Of a stretch of DNA of 56,203 bases, positions 37,101-45,937 are shown piece by piece. Every line of letters starts with the position of its first letter. Position 1 is the stretch's first letter. Position numbers and translations under genes: made by a program. The notes beneath the pieces were generated by a model. It was not told the DNA's origin. It made no database searches and saw only the letters and a list, made by a program, of their open reading frames with translations. Origin of the DNA: Deltaproteobacteria bacterium (GTDB lineage: Bacteria > Desulfobacterota > Dissulfuribacteria > Dissulfuribacterales > UBA3076); the NCBI GenBank assembly GCA_003194495.1, contig PQXE01000018.1:1-56203 (forward strand), in the 5' to 3' direction.

Positions 37101-38122
37101 TTCAATGATGCCTTTTTAAAGACTTTTAAGATGGCCCTGAAGGTCTTCATGTCATAATTGTTTAAAACCATGGTTCTCCGAAGCATAAATGGATACTCAA
37201 AAGAGGGGTTTCCCCCGCGCTGCACGCTGACGCCCAGGCTATAGTCCAGTTCCTTTAAGTGTTCAATTACCAGGTCGTTTGTATCGCCGTACGGATAGGC
37301 AAAGGAATGCAATGGGAGAACTAAATGCTTCCTGATTTGTTGGGTTGGTGCAAAGACCTCCTGCCACACCCTATTTCGGTAACCGGCAACATCTTCATTT
37401 ATTTTGCGTAGGGCCAGGTTAGAGTGGCTCCAGGAGTGGGCCTGTATATCAATAAGTCCTGAGTCGACCATTTCCTTCATTTCCGGCCAGTTGAGGCCTG
37501 CACGGGCACCGATGAAGTCATTGTAGACAAATAGCGTTGCAGGAAAGCCGTATTTTTTCAGTATGGGATAGGCGACTGTGTAAACGGACTTATAGCCGTC
37601 ATCTATGGTGATGACCACAGCCCTGCGAGGCAGTGCCTTTTGACCCTCCAGGAAAGGAATAAGCGCTGCAAGAGTGACGACACGATAGCCATTGTCGTGG
37701 AGAAAGGCCATCTGTTTGTCAAAAGTCCGTGCTGAGATGTTGAGCTTGGCATTTTTGTTGCCGAAACGATGATAACACAATATCGGGACTGTCTGGTAGC
37801 CGTTTGAATAGACCCCAACCGGATTGAGGTCTTTGAGCGGTATCACGATCTCCTGGCCGGGCATCACACGACTGATTTTGTTGAAATCGGCTATTACCCA
37901 AAATTTATATTCATCTCCCAGGAACCGCCGGGCAAGGGAGCGGAGTGAATCACCTGATCCGGCAATTACGATAACGAAATCCTTAGTTTCGGCGACAGGG
38001 GAGGGTCCGGCTGATCCGAATATGGACGGCCCAAGGTCCCTTTTTGCACAACCTCCGGCCAGCAGAACGAGGAGGAAAAGTGCACAGATGGCGTGACTAG
38101 ACCTGATTCGACGAGTCTTCAT
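37097..38122 (-). CDS. LysM polysaccharide deacetylase lipoprotein
   Basis: A 341-residue lipoprotein. The signal peptide ends LLVLLAGGCAK. A LysM-like module follows (VIAGSGDSLRSLARRFLGDE to PGQEIVIPL, residues 45-95). The rest is a NodB-type deacetylase: VPILCYHRFG, the first metal motif VVITIDDGYKS, ending block HSWSHSNLAL and FAYPYGDTND. It would remove acetyl groups from cell-envelope polysaccharide or peptidoglycan. I place the start at the ATG at 38122, where the signal peptide begins; it overlaps the kinase gene by 26 nt. Confidence 0.85.
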   Translation of the reverse strand: MKTRRIRSSHAICALFLLVLLAGGCAKRDLGPSIFGSAGPSPVAETKDFVIVIAGSGDSLRSLARRFLGDEYKFWVIADFNKISRVMPGQEIVIPLKDLNPVGVYSNGYQTVPILCYHRFGNKNAKLNISARTFDKQMAFLHDNGYRVVTLAALIPFLEGQKALPRRAVVITIDDGYKSVYTVAYPILKKYGFPATLFVYNDFIGARAGLNWPEMKEMVDSGLIDIQAHSWSHSNLALRKINEDVAGYRNRVWQEVFAPTQQIRKHLVLPLHSFAYPYGDTNDLVIEHLKELDYSLGVSVQRGGNPSFEYPFMLRRTMVLNNYDMKTFRAILKVFKKASLK

Positions 38123-39704
38123 TTTCAAGACGCTTTTCCAGTTCTTCTGCCATTCTGTCGAACGCCGCGAAAAGATGACCGAATTCGTCATTACGTTCAC
38201 GGGATATTCGGCAACTGAGGTCCCCTTCCCGAACCTCGTTCATGGATTTTTTCAAGATGTTGATCGGTTCAGACAGGCGCTTGGCAAGCACATAAGCAAC
38301 CACAATAACGGCCGCGATTGTATTTATCATTAGCATGATCATCATTAGCATGGTGTGCTTAGCCACGTTTTGCAGCGATGACCGGGACAGTCCGAGGAGG
38401 ACCTTGCCTATCTCCTTATCCTGGAACATGATAGGTGCATCAAATTCGAAGACAGCGGACTCGTCTGACAGCTTTTTACTATATATGCTTACATCTCCGG
38501 TCTTTGATAAAATCACCTGTCCGTCATCAACCCTTTTGTAGGGCTTGCTGATCATCTGATGGTCGCTGCTGCCGCGGATAATGTCCTGGTAGTCTACCAC
38601 TGTCAGATACTTGAATTCCTGTCGCTGCCCGACCTCATGTACGAAAATTTCGATGGATGTCCAGTCCTCGCTGAGAACAGGGACAGCGCTCTCGGTGGCG
38701 ATAAACTTGGCCAGTGAAGCACCATAGTCTATGGCCTGGTTTGTCATGGCCCTGTATTGCTTTTTATAGATAAACGTGATGCTCAGGATCATGGTAAAAG
38801 CGACAATGGCGGCCATTAGTATGGTCCACTTGATACGGAACGGGATGATGCGGGGCTCCTCGTGTTCCCTGGCCTTCTCCTTCACTTTATTGAGTATGCG
38901 CGTAAGTGACTGGGCCAGTTCCTTTCCGCTTTGAAACCTCTTTTCCGGCTGCTTTTTGAGGAGCTTATTCACAGTATGGTTTAGCGAGACAGGAACATCA
39001 GGGGCAAGTTGCCCTATGGGTGTAGGGTCCTTTGTTGTAATTTTATACAGAAGAGTAGCAAGACTGTTATCTTGAAAAGGTGCCTCCCTGGTAAGGAGCT
39101 GATAGAGGATTACACCTATTGAAAAAAGGTCGGAGCGACTATCAATCTTTTCTCCCTTGGCCTGTTCGGGCGACATATACCGAGGTGTTCCGAGGACCTC
39201 GCCCATCTGGGTTTGCTGTGTCCGATTCTGATCCTCAAAATGGGCAATTCCAAAATCGGTAATCTTGATCGTGTTATTTTCCGGCATCAAGATGATGTTG
39301 CTGGGTTTGATATCCCTGTGAACAATGCCCTTGCTATGGGCGTAGTCCAGACCATTGGCAATCTGGATCCCAATGGTGAGTATGTCGATTAGAGATAGCT
39401 CCACCTCTTGCTTCATGACCTCGTCAAGTGGAGTCCCTTCCAATAATTCCATGGCGATATAGGGCCGGTCTTCGACCTCGCCCACGTCATAGACAGTTAC
39501 GATATTATAATGCGAGAGGTTTCCTGCTGCCTTGGCCTCACGTAAAAAGCGCCGCCGGTATTCTTTGTCTACACACCTTTTCTTATGTAGGACTTTGATG
39601 GCCAAGGTACGGTCGATATCGGGGTCATGGACCTTGTAGACAACGGCCATCGCTCCCTCACCGAGTTTCTCCAGAACTTCAAAGCGTCCGATTTTCTCAA
39701 TCAT
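38097..39704 (-). CDS. membrane Ser/Thr protein kinase with extracytoplasmic sensor and HAMP
   Basis: A 535-residue Hanks-type kinase. Glycine loop LGEGAMAVVYKV (about residues 14-25), catalytic Lys37 in LAIKVL, HRDIKPSN with Asp131, DFG with Asp150, and the GTPRYMSPEQ activation-loop end are all intact. After a juxtamembrane segment come TM1 (about 291-312), an extracytoplasmic sensor of about 140 residues (cache-like by position), TM2 (about 455-480) and a HAMP domain (RLSEPINILKKSMNEVREGD). This is a receptor kinase read out by FHA partners nearby. It heads the operon kinase-deacetylase-TPR. Confidence 0.9.
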   Translation of the reverse strand: MIEKIGRFEVLEKLGEGAMAVVYKVHDPDIDRTLAIKVLHKKRCVDKEYRRRFLREAKAAGNLSHYNIVTVYDVGEVEDRPYIAMELLEGTPLDEVMKQEVELSLIDILTIGIQIANGLDYAHSKGIVHRDIKPSNIILMPENNTIKITDFGIAHFEDQNRTQQTQMGEVLGTPRYMSPEQAKGEKIDSRSDLFSIGVILYQLLTREAPFQDNSLATLLYKITTKDPTPIGQLAPDVPVSLNHTVNKLLKKQPEKRFQSGKELAQSLTRILNKVKEKAREHEEPRIIPFRIKWTILMAAIVAFTMILSITFIYKKQYRAMTNQAIDYGASLAKFIATESAVPVLSEDWTSIEIFVHEVGQRQEFKYLTVVDYQDIIRGSSDHQMISKPYKRVDDGQVILSKTGDVSIYSKKLSDESAVFEFDAPIMFQDKEIGKVLLGLSRSSLQNVAKHTMLMMIMLMINTIAAVIVVAYVLAKRLSEPINILKKSMNEVREGDLSCRISRERNDEFGHLFAAFDRMAEELEKRLENEDSSNQV

Positions 39705-39987
39705 TTTTATATGCTCTCAAACAATATGATTTATTGTTTTTACTCTATTATTTTACCAAAATACATTTACAAAGGATAGAGGTCTTTGATTACAATTTCA
39801 GATATGTTGGTTATTATCCTTGTAATGTGTGATTTTCCGATACCTTTTTAGGAGTTACGAATAATGTCCCAACTTGACATTATAGGTAATAATGGAGAAA
39901 ATCAAACATGGATAGTGACGATAAAGTGGGACAGGCTGAGAATGCCTATTGTCAATATGTTCGGGCCGTACTCCTGAGTGGACATGT

Positions 39988-41634
39988 ATGATTTTGGAAG
40001 ACCAAGTAGACCTTGTTGGAATCATTACCTGGGAAGACGGAGAGAGTAGAAGGCAACAAGCAACCATCCGGGCTGACCCTGTATGGATCGGCAGGGCCGC
40101 AGACTGTTTAGCCTGTATCCCGGATCTTGCCGTTTCAAGACACCATGCCCTTATACGCCGCACAAAAGATGGATTCCAGGTAGAAGACCACAGCCGAAAC
40201 GGCATTGAAATAAACGGAAAGATAGTAACTCAAGGGATCCTAGACCATGGGGACCGGCTGCGAGTAGGTCATCAGACCCTGACTTTTTCCGTAAAAGATT
40301 CCGAGGTGTCCTCAGTCAAGGACCGGGATATTGCAGTGGAGACCATCATAACACCTGGCCATGTGCAGCCATCCCGTCCCATGCTCATCGTGGTTTTGGC
40401 TGACGGAAGTCAGGAAGTCGTCACTCTCTCAAGCGGACAACTGACAATCGGCAGAGATATCGGAAATGATTTTGTAATACCGGACAAGTCTGTTTCAAGA
40501 CGGCATGCCGAGGTCTTTTCAAGGCTCGGGCGTTGGCGGGTCAGAAACCTCAGTCACAAGAATCCGGTCCGGGTTCGGGGCAAGGCAATTTCAGAGATAG
40601 AACTTGCCAATGGAGATGTGATCCATCTTGGAGAAATATCCATTACTTTCAGTTCGCAAAGGCCTGAAGACCATCCTGAGATGCCTGTTTCTGCCTTACC
40701 GCGCAACATAATTTTGGGGATACTGGTTGTCTTGATCATGGTCGGCCTTGGCGCTGGAATGTACCATGGCCTGTGGAAGCCATACAGGACTCGCAATTTA
40801 CTCTCTGAGATTGGCCTGCTCGTGGAGACCGGGAATTGCAAAAAGGCAGAGGAAAAGTTGAGGGACCTCTATTCAGATTTTGCAGGAAGGAGCGACCTGG
40901 AAGTACGGATAGGTCTGTGTCTGGCTGAGCAGGAAGCCCAGGTTGACCCGGAGGCCGCTGCCCAGCATCTCAGTAAGCTGCTTGCCAAATTTCCAGAAGA
41001 AGCCCTGGCTGCGGGGATATTGGATCGTCTGGGCGAATGGAGGTTCCTGGCAGGTGAAATCGAAGAGTCACAGGGATCTCATAAAATGGCGCTCAGGCAG
41101 TATGTCCTCGTGCCGGAAGGAAGCAGCGCCTTTGTCAGAGCACAGGAGAAAATAAGCCAAATATGGATCAAAAAGCAAGTTAAAGCAAAGCAAAACCAAA
41201 ATGTGCAGGAGCTCTTAAAAAAGGCCGAGGCGCTCTTTAAGCAAAAATGTTATACGTTGCCCGTTAATAAAAATGCTTTTGCGCTTTATAAGACTGTGCT
41301 GGCCATTACTCCTTATAATCCAAAGGCACTTCAACGGATCGAGCAGATCAAACAGTATTATCTCAACAGGATAAATTCCGCTCTCGAAGCAGAAGATTGC
41401 AAGGCGGCTGCAAATGCCTGGAGGTGTTACAGTCTAATTGAACCTGGAAATACTAGACTAAAAGAACAAATAATGGAATGTCGAAAACGTGCTTCTGCCA
41501 GGCAAGGTACTGAAGAGGAAAAGATGGTGCGTCGCATCCTCCAGGAGGGAGGTGTAAAAGACAGCTCCTGGGTCCTTGAATACCTCTTTGAAGGCGATGA
41601 TGATTCAAAGGATTCTGCTGGCTCTCCGTGGTGA
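39988..41634 (+). CDS. double-FHA, single-TM protein with repeat-rich C terminus
   Basis: A 548-residue protein. Two FHA domains lead: FHA1 with WIGRAADCLACIPDLAVSRH, then HALIRR and HSRNGIEINGK; FHA2 with TIGRDIGNDFVIPDKSVSRR, then HAEVFSRLG. A membrane helix follows at about residues 230-252 (IILGILVVLIMVGLGAGM). The extracytoplasmic or cytoplasmic C-terminal part (about 300 residues) has TPR-like helices (NCKKAEEKLRDLYSD, AALYKTVLAITPYNPKAL-type units). FHA domains bind pThr, so it is a likely reader of the adjacent kinase. Divergent from the kinase across a 280-bp gap. Confidence 0.85.
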   Translation: MILEDQVDLVGIITWEDGESRRQQATIRADPVWIGRAADCLACIPDLAVSRHHALIRRTKDGFQVEDHSRNGIEINGKIVTQGILDHGDRLRVGHQTLTFSVKDSEVSSVKDRDIAVETIITPGHVQPSRPMLIVVLADGSQEVVTLSSGQLTIGRDIGNDFVIPDKSVSRRHAEVFSRLGRWRVRNLSHKNPVRVRGKAISEIELANGDVIHLGEISITFSSQRPEDHPEMPVSALPRNIILGILVVLIMVGLGAGMYHGLWKPYRTRNLLSEIGLLVETGNCKKAEEKLRDLYSDFAGRSDLEVRIGLCLAEQEAQVDPEAAAQHLSKLLAKFPEEALAAGILDRLGEWRFLAGEIEESQGSHKMALRQYVLVPEGSSAFVRAQEKISQIWIKKQVKAKQNQNVQELLKKAEALFKQKCYTLPVNKNAFALYKTVLAITPYNPKALQRIEQIKQYYLNRINSALEAEDCKAAANAWRCYSLIEPGNTRLKEQIMECRKRASARQGTEEEKMVRRILQEGGVKDSSWVLEYLFEGDDDSKDSAGSPW

Positions 41635-41650
41635 CATTGCAGCCGGGGGG

Positions 41651-43252
41651 TTATGGAATGAATGGCTGTTTGCTTGCCGGCAGGTAACTTAACGGGCCTT
41701 TGAGTTTTGGTCCTTCAGGTCCGGAAAATTCCCACCAGTTACGAGATACGTCTAACGGTATCTTGGGAAATATGCTTTTCACACATATCTCTGCCTGTTT
41801 ATTGCCCAAGATGTTATTGTGTTTAATAAGGGGCCTGGTGTTGTGAATAAGGATCCCATACTGCCCGTTGTAGCGTATATCATTTTGTTCAATAGAGCCG
41901 GTGCCGCTCCGGATTGCTATTCCTGAATATCTATTTTCTGCAAAATAGTTGTGTTGGAGAACAACCTCTGCCCTGTCCGCCACGATACCCCATTCATTGT
42001 TCCTTATACGACTTTTTGATACACTAAGTCTGCACTTACGGGCCTTTATCCCGGTCTTCGCTCCTTCTATCCTGCAGCCTGCCAACCGGCTGGGTCCGGA
42101 GTCTTTTACAAACAATAGACCCTTCCAGGATACTTCTCCGTTCGGCAGGAAGGACACTGGCTCATGGGCGGATCCACACACTTCCAGGCTCCCTTGTACC
42201 ACAAGGGCCCCTCCCTTATCCACCCTGATTTCCGTTCCAGGTCCTATAATCAGATGTCCACCAGGTCCTATAACAGTAACCTTGCGGATGCGGTACGGTC
42301 CCCCGGCATCTGAGATGCGCATGGTTTTACTGATCAGTGAAGGCAGGTTCTTAGGAGTGGCCATGGATATGGGACCCAAGCTGTCAAGGACCACACCGGT
42401 GTGTTTATTCATGTCCTGAATGTAGCCCTTAAGTCGCCCTTCACTGCAAACATCTCCCTTTTTTACAGTGTAAGATCCGGCATAGATCCCCTGACTCTTT
42501 TCCTTCAGGGAGATACGGACTCCGCAAGAAGGCAACTCCGCCCAAGCATTCTGCCCGGCATCCCCCACGACAACTACCCTAAGATCCATATCAGGTTCTA
42601 AGAGCCGCGCTGCACCATTGTGGAGTACAAATCGAATGGACGGCGCTGAAATCGACATTGCCGATTTCCGGGCCGGATTGGGGAGCTTCTTTGCTACATT
42701 TCTGCACAGTTTATCTGTGGCCTCTAAGAACACAGTTTCACGCGCATTCATTACGGTTCTGACCATAGTGGTTGCAATGCCCAATACCTCAATACCAGCG
42801 CCGCCTTCCCGTAGGGTGACGGTCTCTTTGGTTGTTGAGACAACTTCGCCTGTGAGCACATTGACGAATCTGATACGCAGTCCAACCCTGATGTGGGAAT
42901 ATAACACAGCAAAAAGACGTCCGTAATCGGTCACCTCACCATAGATAATTGCATCCGTTCCCAATACACGTCTCAGTGTCTTTGGGGACACTGCCTCGCC
43001 ATGCTCCATCAGAGTGCTATACAGGTGTCCCTGTTTGAGCAACTGGTCAATTGTGGAGAGTTCCATATCCACATAGTTCAACGAGCTGAATTGGTTATAA
43101 AAGCATCTGCGAATTATGTCCCCGGCCTCTTGCCTCGGTGTATGATTTACAAAGGGGAGTATGGCCACAGTGTGAGGCAGTTGACCGGCATAACACGGAC
43201 AGGCATTCAAACACACCAGGAGTATCCAGGTTTTTCCCAAAAAAAAACGCAT
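41651..43252 (-). CDS. secreted GNA1162-like / right-handed beta-helix protein
   Basis: A 533-residue exported protein. The signal peptide is MRFFLGKTWILLVCLNACPC with an AQ-type end (CYAGQ). Residues 25-185 resemble the GNA1162/DUF799 lipoprotein fold: VAILPFVNHTPRQEAGDIIR, STIDQLLKQGHLYS, LGTDAIIYGEVTDYGRLFAV. A middle beta domain follows (about 195-290). Residues 315-525 form a parallel beta-helix of short turns: AGCRIEGAKTGIKARKCRLS, RIRNNEWGIVADRAEVVLQH, YSGIAIRSGTGSIEQNDIRY, as in NosD/pectate-lyase-like folds. I know no family with this order of domains. It follows the histidine kinase by 2 nt. Confidence 0.75.
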   Translation of the reverse strand: MRFFLGKTWILLVCLNACPCYAGQLPHTVAILPFVNHTPRQEAGDIIRRCFYNQFSSLNYVDMELSTIDQLLKQGHLYSTLMEHGEAVSPKTLRRVLGTDAIIYGEVTDYGRLFAVLYSHIRVGLRIRFVNVLTGEVVSTTKETVTLREGGAGIEVLGIATTMVRTVMNARETVFLEATDKLCRNVAKKLPNPARKSAMSISAPSIRFVLHNGAARLLEPDMDLRVVVVGDAGQNAWAELPSCGVRISLKEKSQGIYAGSYTVKKGDVCSEGRLKGYIQDMNKHTGVVLDSLGPISMATPKNLPSLISKTMRISDAGGPYRIRKVTVIGPGGHLIIGPGTEIRVDKGGALVVQGSLEVCGSAHEPVSFLPNGEVSWKGLLFVKDSGPSRLAGCRIEGAKTGIKARKCRLSVSKSRIRNNEWGIVADRAEVVLQHNYFAENRYSGIAIRSGTGSIEQNDIRYNGQYGILIHNTRPLIKHNNILGNKQAEICVKSIFPKIPLDVSRNWWEFSGPEGPKLKGPLSYLPASKQPFIP

Positions 43253-43254
43253 TA

Positions 43255-44856
43255 TCAAGGAGACCTTGCTTCAGTAAGCGGATGTTTTGTTAATACCAGC
43301 CGGACCCTGTTTCCATGATTATGGCCTGTTCCGATCCTGAGGTCACCCCCCTGTTTGGCCATTGCCTTTTGGGCTACAGTAAAGCCAAGGCCAACAGCCC
43401 ATGGGTGTGCGGAGAAAAAGGGATCGTAGATTCCCTTGTATTCAGCGCCGGTTTCCTCATGAGGTGAGTCTGACACCTCTATAGCCCAGCCCCTCTGGAT
43501 TTCCAGAATAGTAATAAAAACAATCCCTTCTGAGGGTAATATCTCCGCTGCATTTTGAAGTACTGCCTCAAGTGCGGTTTGTGTCAGTCCGGGGTCATGG
43601 GGAATAGGACGGGATAGGAGGGATGAATAGGTCTTTACCTTCACTCCGCGTTGATCCAGGAAAGGAATGGTCCGGTTAATTGCTCCTTGCACTGTAGCCT
43701 CAAGTGGTGTGACTTTCATTCTTGGTTCAGGGAGGTTGATCAGGACATCAACTCTCCGCATCATCCGTTCCAACCGATCCGCCTGTGACAGAATTGTTTG
43801 GGTATTCCTGACATGGTCGGGGTCACTGAGGTTTTCTGACAGACGTCTAATCATACATCCTATTACCATCATTGGATTTCTGATCTCATGGGCAATAACC
43901 TGGGCAAGACGTCCCAGGGCGGCGGAACGTTCGGATTCTATCAGCCTGCTTTGGACTTTCCGAAGCTTATCGGCCTTTTTATGATAACGATCCTGTAATT
44001 CAGCATAAAGCCGGGCGTTTTCCAGGGCAATGGCAATGAGATGGCTAACGCTTCTGAGCAAGGCCAGATCATCCATGGAGTACGCCCCTGAAACTGACCT
44101 ATCAAGATATACCAGCCCCTTTATTTCCCCTCTGAATATGAGAGGACAGCACAGTACAGATCGAATATTGAGCCCTGCAACGCTCTCACCCAGATCAAAG
44201 GGGACCTGACCCTGAATATCATCATATAGCAAGGCTTCACCCCGCTCCAGCACCCTCTTCACAATGCTGCGACTGTATGGAGTGCCTACATCCGGGGGAC
44301 GACTGGCCCAGGTCTCCAAACCGCCCGATCTATCTTTGCCTGCTATTGCGCATCTGTCATATATAAAGAGCCTGTTCAAGGTCTCCAATACTGCCGGAAG
44401 TATCTCTTCCATGTGCAGATTGGTTACCAGGGTATCTACGATTGCATACAGGACCTCTAATCGTTCAGTATCCAGGGGTGTTGAAGTGGAAAGTATACCC
44501 CTTTCCAGAATTTCGGTATGAATTTGGGTCTCTTGGGATTTGGTGTCTTCCCGCAATGAATTCTCGACAGAAGTGGTTTCAGTCAATATCAATTCTATCG
44601 ATCCAACTCCCAAGCAGTCCCCAGGTCTGAGCATGCCCTTTGTGAGCCTTTTCCCATTTACAAACAGACCATTTCTGCTCGCAAGATCTTCCACACTCAC
44701 TTGGTCTCCGGCAACGTCAATGTGTGCATGATGTCTGGAGATCGTGGGTTCATTGATTTGTATGTGGCAGTCATCTGATCGGCCGATGGTGTATCTGCCG
44801 TCTGAGAGCGTCCAGGACTGGTTTGAATCAGGGACAGTGCGCTTAAGGGAGAACAA
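43255..44856 (-). CDS. FHA-GAF sensor histidine kinase
   Basis: A 533-residue cytoplasmic kinase. FHA domain at about residues 20-95 (YTIGRSDDCHIQINEPTISR, then HHAHI and SRNGLFVNGK); GAF domain at about 135-285 (VLYAIVDTLVTNLHMEEILP to VLCCPLIFRGEIKGLVYLD); dimerisation and phospho-acceptor domain with H323 in QVIAHEIRNPMMV; HATPase domain with N box at about N435 (ALEAVLQNAAEIL) and FTVAQKAMAKQGG for the G2-type loop. FHA-GAF-HK joins Ser/Thr and His phosphorelays. Its own response regulator is not adjacent. Confidence 0.88.
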   Translation of the reverse strand: MFSLKRTVPDSNQSWTLSDGRYTIGRSDDCHIQINEPTISRHHAHIDVAGDQVSVEDLASRNGLFVNGKRLTKGMLRPGDCLGVGSIELILTETTSVENSLREDTKSQETQIHTEILERGILSTSTPLDTERLEVLYAIVDTLVTNLHMEEILPAVLETLNRLFIYDRCAIAGKDRSGGLETWASRPPDVGTPYSRSIVKRVLERGEALLYDDIQGQVPFDLGESVAGLNIRSVLCCPLIFRGEIKGLVYLDRSVSGAYSMDDLALLRSVSHLIAIALENARLYAELQDRYHKKADKLRKVQSRLIESERSAALGRLAQVIAHEIRNPMMVIGCMIRRLSENLSDPDHVRNTQTILSQADRLERMMRRVDVLINLPEPRMKVTPLEATVQGAINRTIPFLDQRGVKVKTYSSLLSRPIPHDPGLTQTALEAVLQNAAEILPSEGIVFITILEIQRGWAIEVSDSPHEETGAEYKGIYDPFFSAHPWAVGLGFTVAQKAMAKQGGDLRIGTGHNHGNRVRLVLTKHPLTEARSP

Positions 44857-44914
44857 GGTATCGTCTCCTAATCATGGAAAGTAATCTTTTAAGTGTCTTA
44901 TATGTGCATACGCT

Positions 44915-45865
44915 CTAACCACCAGTCCATCTGGATACAAAATACACAATCAGCGTTACCAGGGCAGCGCTTCCTGCGGCCACCCATACCCAGAAGGGAA
45001 TCCGAACGCTTGCAACAGAATGAGTTACAACTGGTCCTGTGCCGGGTCTACCTGTTTCAATTTCGTGAGAAGGAGGAGTTTCCCAGTCGTTGGAGCCGGG
45101 CAGTGATTCCTGGCTGTAGTGTGGGCCAATGCCATCTCGCTGGAAGAATTTTCCGTCACCGGCATAGGTAAATGCCGGTCCTGCTTGATTCAGTTGCAGC
45201 AAGTCATCGGCCCTTAATACTATACCCTGGGTCAAAGGCATACCGTTAAGGAGTGAACGGGATTCTCCGGTAAGGTCTTTCAACCAAAATTGTGCCTGGC
45301 TGTGACGAATCTCCAGGTGCTTCGGTGCCACGCCCGGGAGGTCGATCACAACGTCACAACCCGGGTCACTCCCCACATAGACTGTAGACTGGCGATAGGT
45401 CTTGAGTGAAGTTCCCAATTGTATTGTTATGATCACAGGGCCGGAAGGAGGACCGGCTGGAGGGGGAATAGAAGAGACCGGTTTCGGGGCTTTCTGCTGG
45501 GCCTTTGAGACAGCAGGCTCAGCCTTTTTTCTAATCACAGACAAAAAACTCGCCTTTGGTCCATCCTTACTGAACGTAATGACATCCCCGTCTTTCAGGT
45601 ACACTTCATCGTTTTGTCTTCCCTGGACAAATGTTCCATTTGTACTGAGGTCTATTAGCTTGAAACGATTTCCTTCCCTGCGGATTTCTGCATGGTGCCT
45701 GGAAATGGCCTTGAGATCAGAAGGAAATACCACAGAGGAATCTATACTCCTCCCGATTGTGACAGGAGTTTGTTCAAATTCTTGGACCTGACCCTTTAGC
45801 GGCCCCTCTATATGGACTAATTGGACAGTGAAGTCCGGTGGAGATGGCTGTTGTTTCCGGGACAT
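44915..45865 (-). CDS. tail-anchored double-FHA protein
   Basis: A 316-residue protein. FHA1 (about residues 30-110) has TIGRSIDSSVVFPSDLKAIS, then RHHAEI and STNGTFVQGR. After a proline-rich linker, FHA2 (about 145-235) has YVGSDPGCDVVIDLPGVAPK with HLEI, lacking the canonical SxxH and so divergent. A single C-terminal membrane helix (VWVAAGSAALVTLIVYFVSR, about 293-312) anchors it. It precedes the histidine kinase in the same operon and would recruit phosphorylated proteins to the membrane. Confidence 0.87.
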   Translation of the reverse strand: MSRKQQPSPPDFTVQLVHIEGPLKGQVQEFEQTPVTIGRSIDSSVVFPSDLKAISRHHAEIRREGNRFKLIDLSTNGTFVQGRQNDEVYLKDGDVITFSKDGPKASFLSVIRKKAEPAVSKAQQKAPKPVSSIPPPAGPPSGPVIITIQLGTSLKTYRQSTVYVGSDPGCDVVIDLPGVAPKHLEIRHSQAQFWLKDLTGESRSLLNGMPLTQGIVLRADDLLQLNQAGPAFTYAGDGKFFQRDGIGPHYSQESLPGSNDWETPPSHEIETGRPGTGPVVTHSVASVRIPFWVWVAAGSAALVTLIVYFVSRWTGG

Positions 45866-45937
45866 ATTTCCCTCCCATAAAGATTGACAATTTTAACTTG
45901 CTTGACTTGGGGAGACATGTCAAGCCTCAAAAATCTC

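Noticed and set aside
39864..39977. 37-codon frame (MSQLDIIGNNGENQTWIVTI and more) just before the double-FHA gene, with AGGAG upstream, as a leader peptide
   Set aside because: The frame has no recognisable pattern or attenuator structure after it. A start context and a stop 10 nt before the next gene are not enough.
33642..45865. Type VI secretion locus, because FHA, kinase and TIGR02270 genes are near
   Set aside because: None of the sheath, baseplate, VgrG, Hcp or ClpV genes is present in the window.
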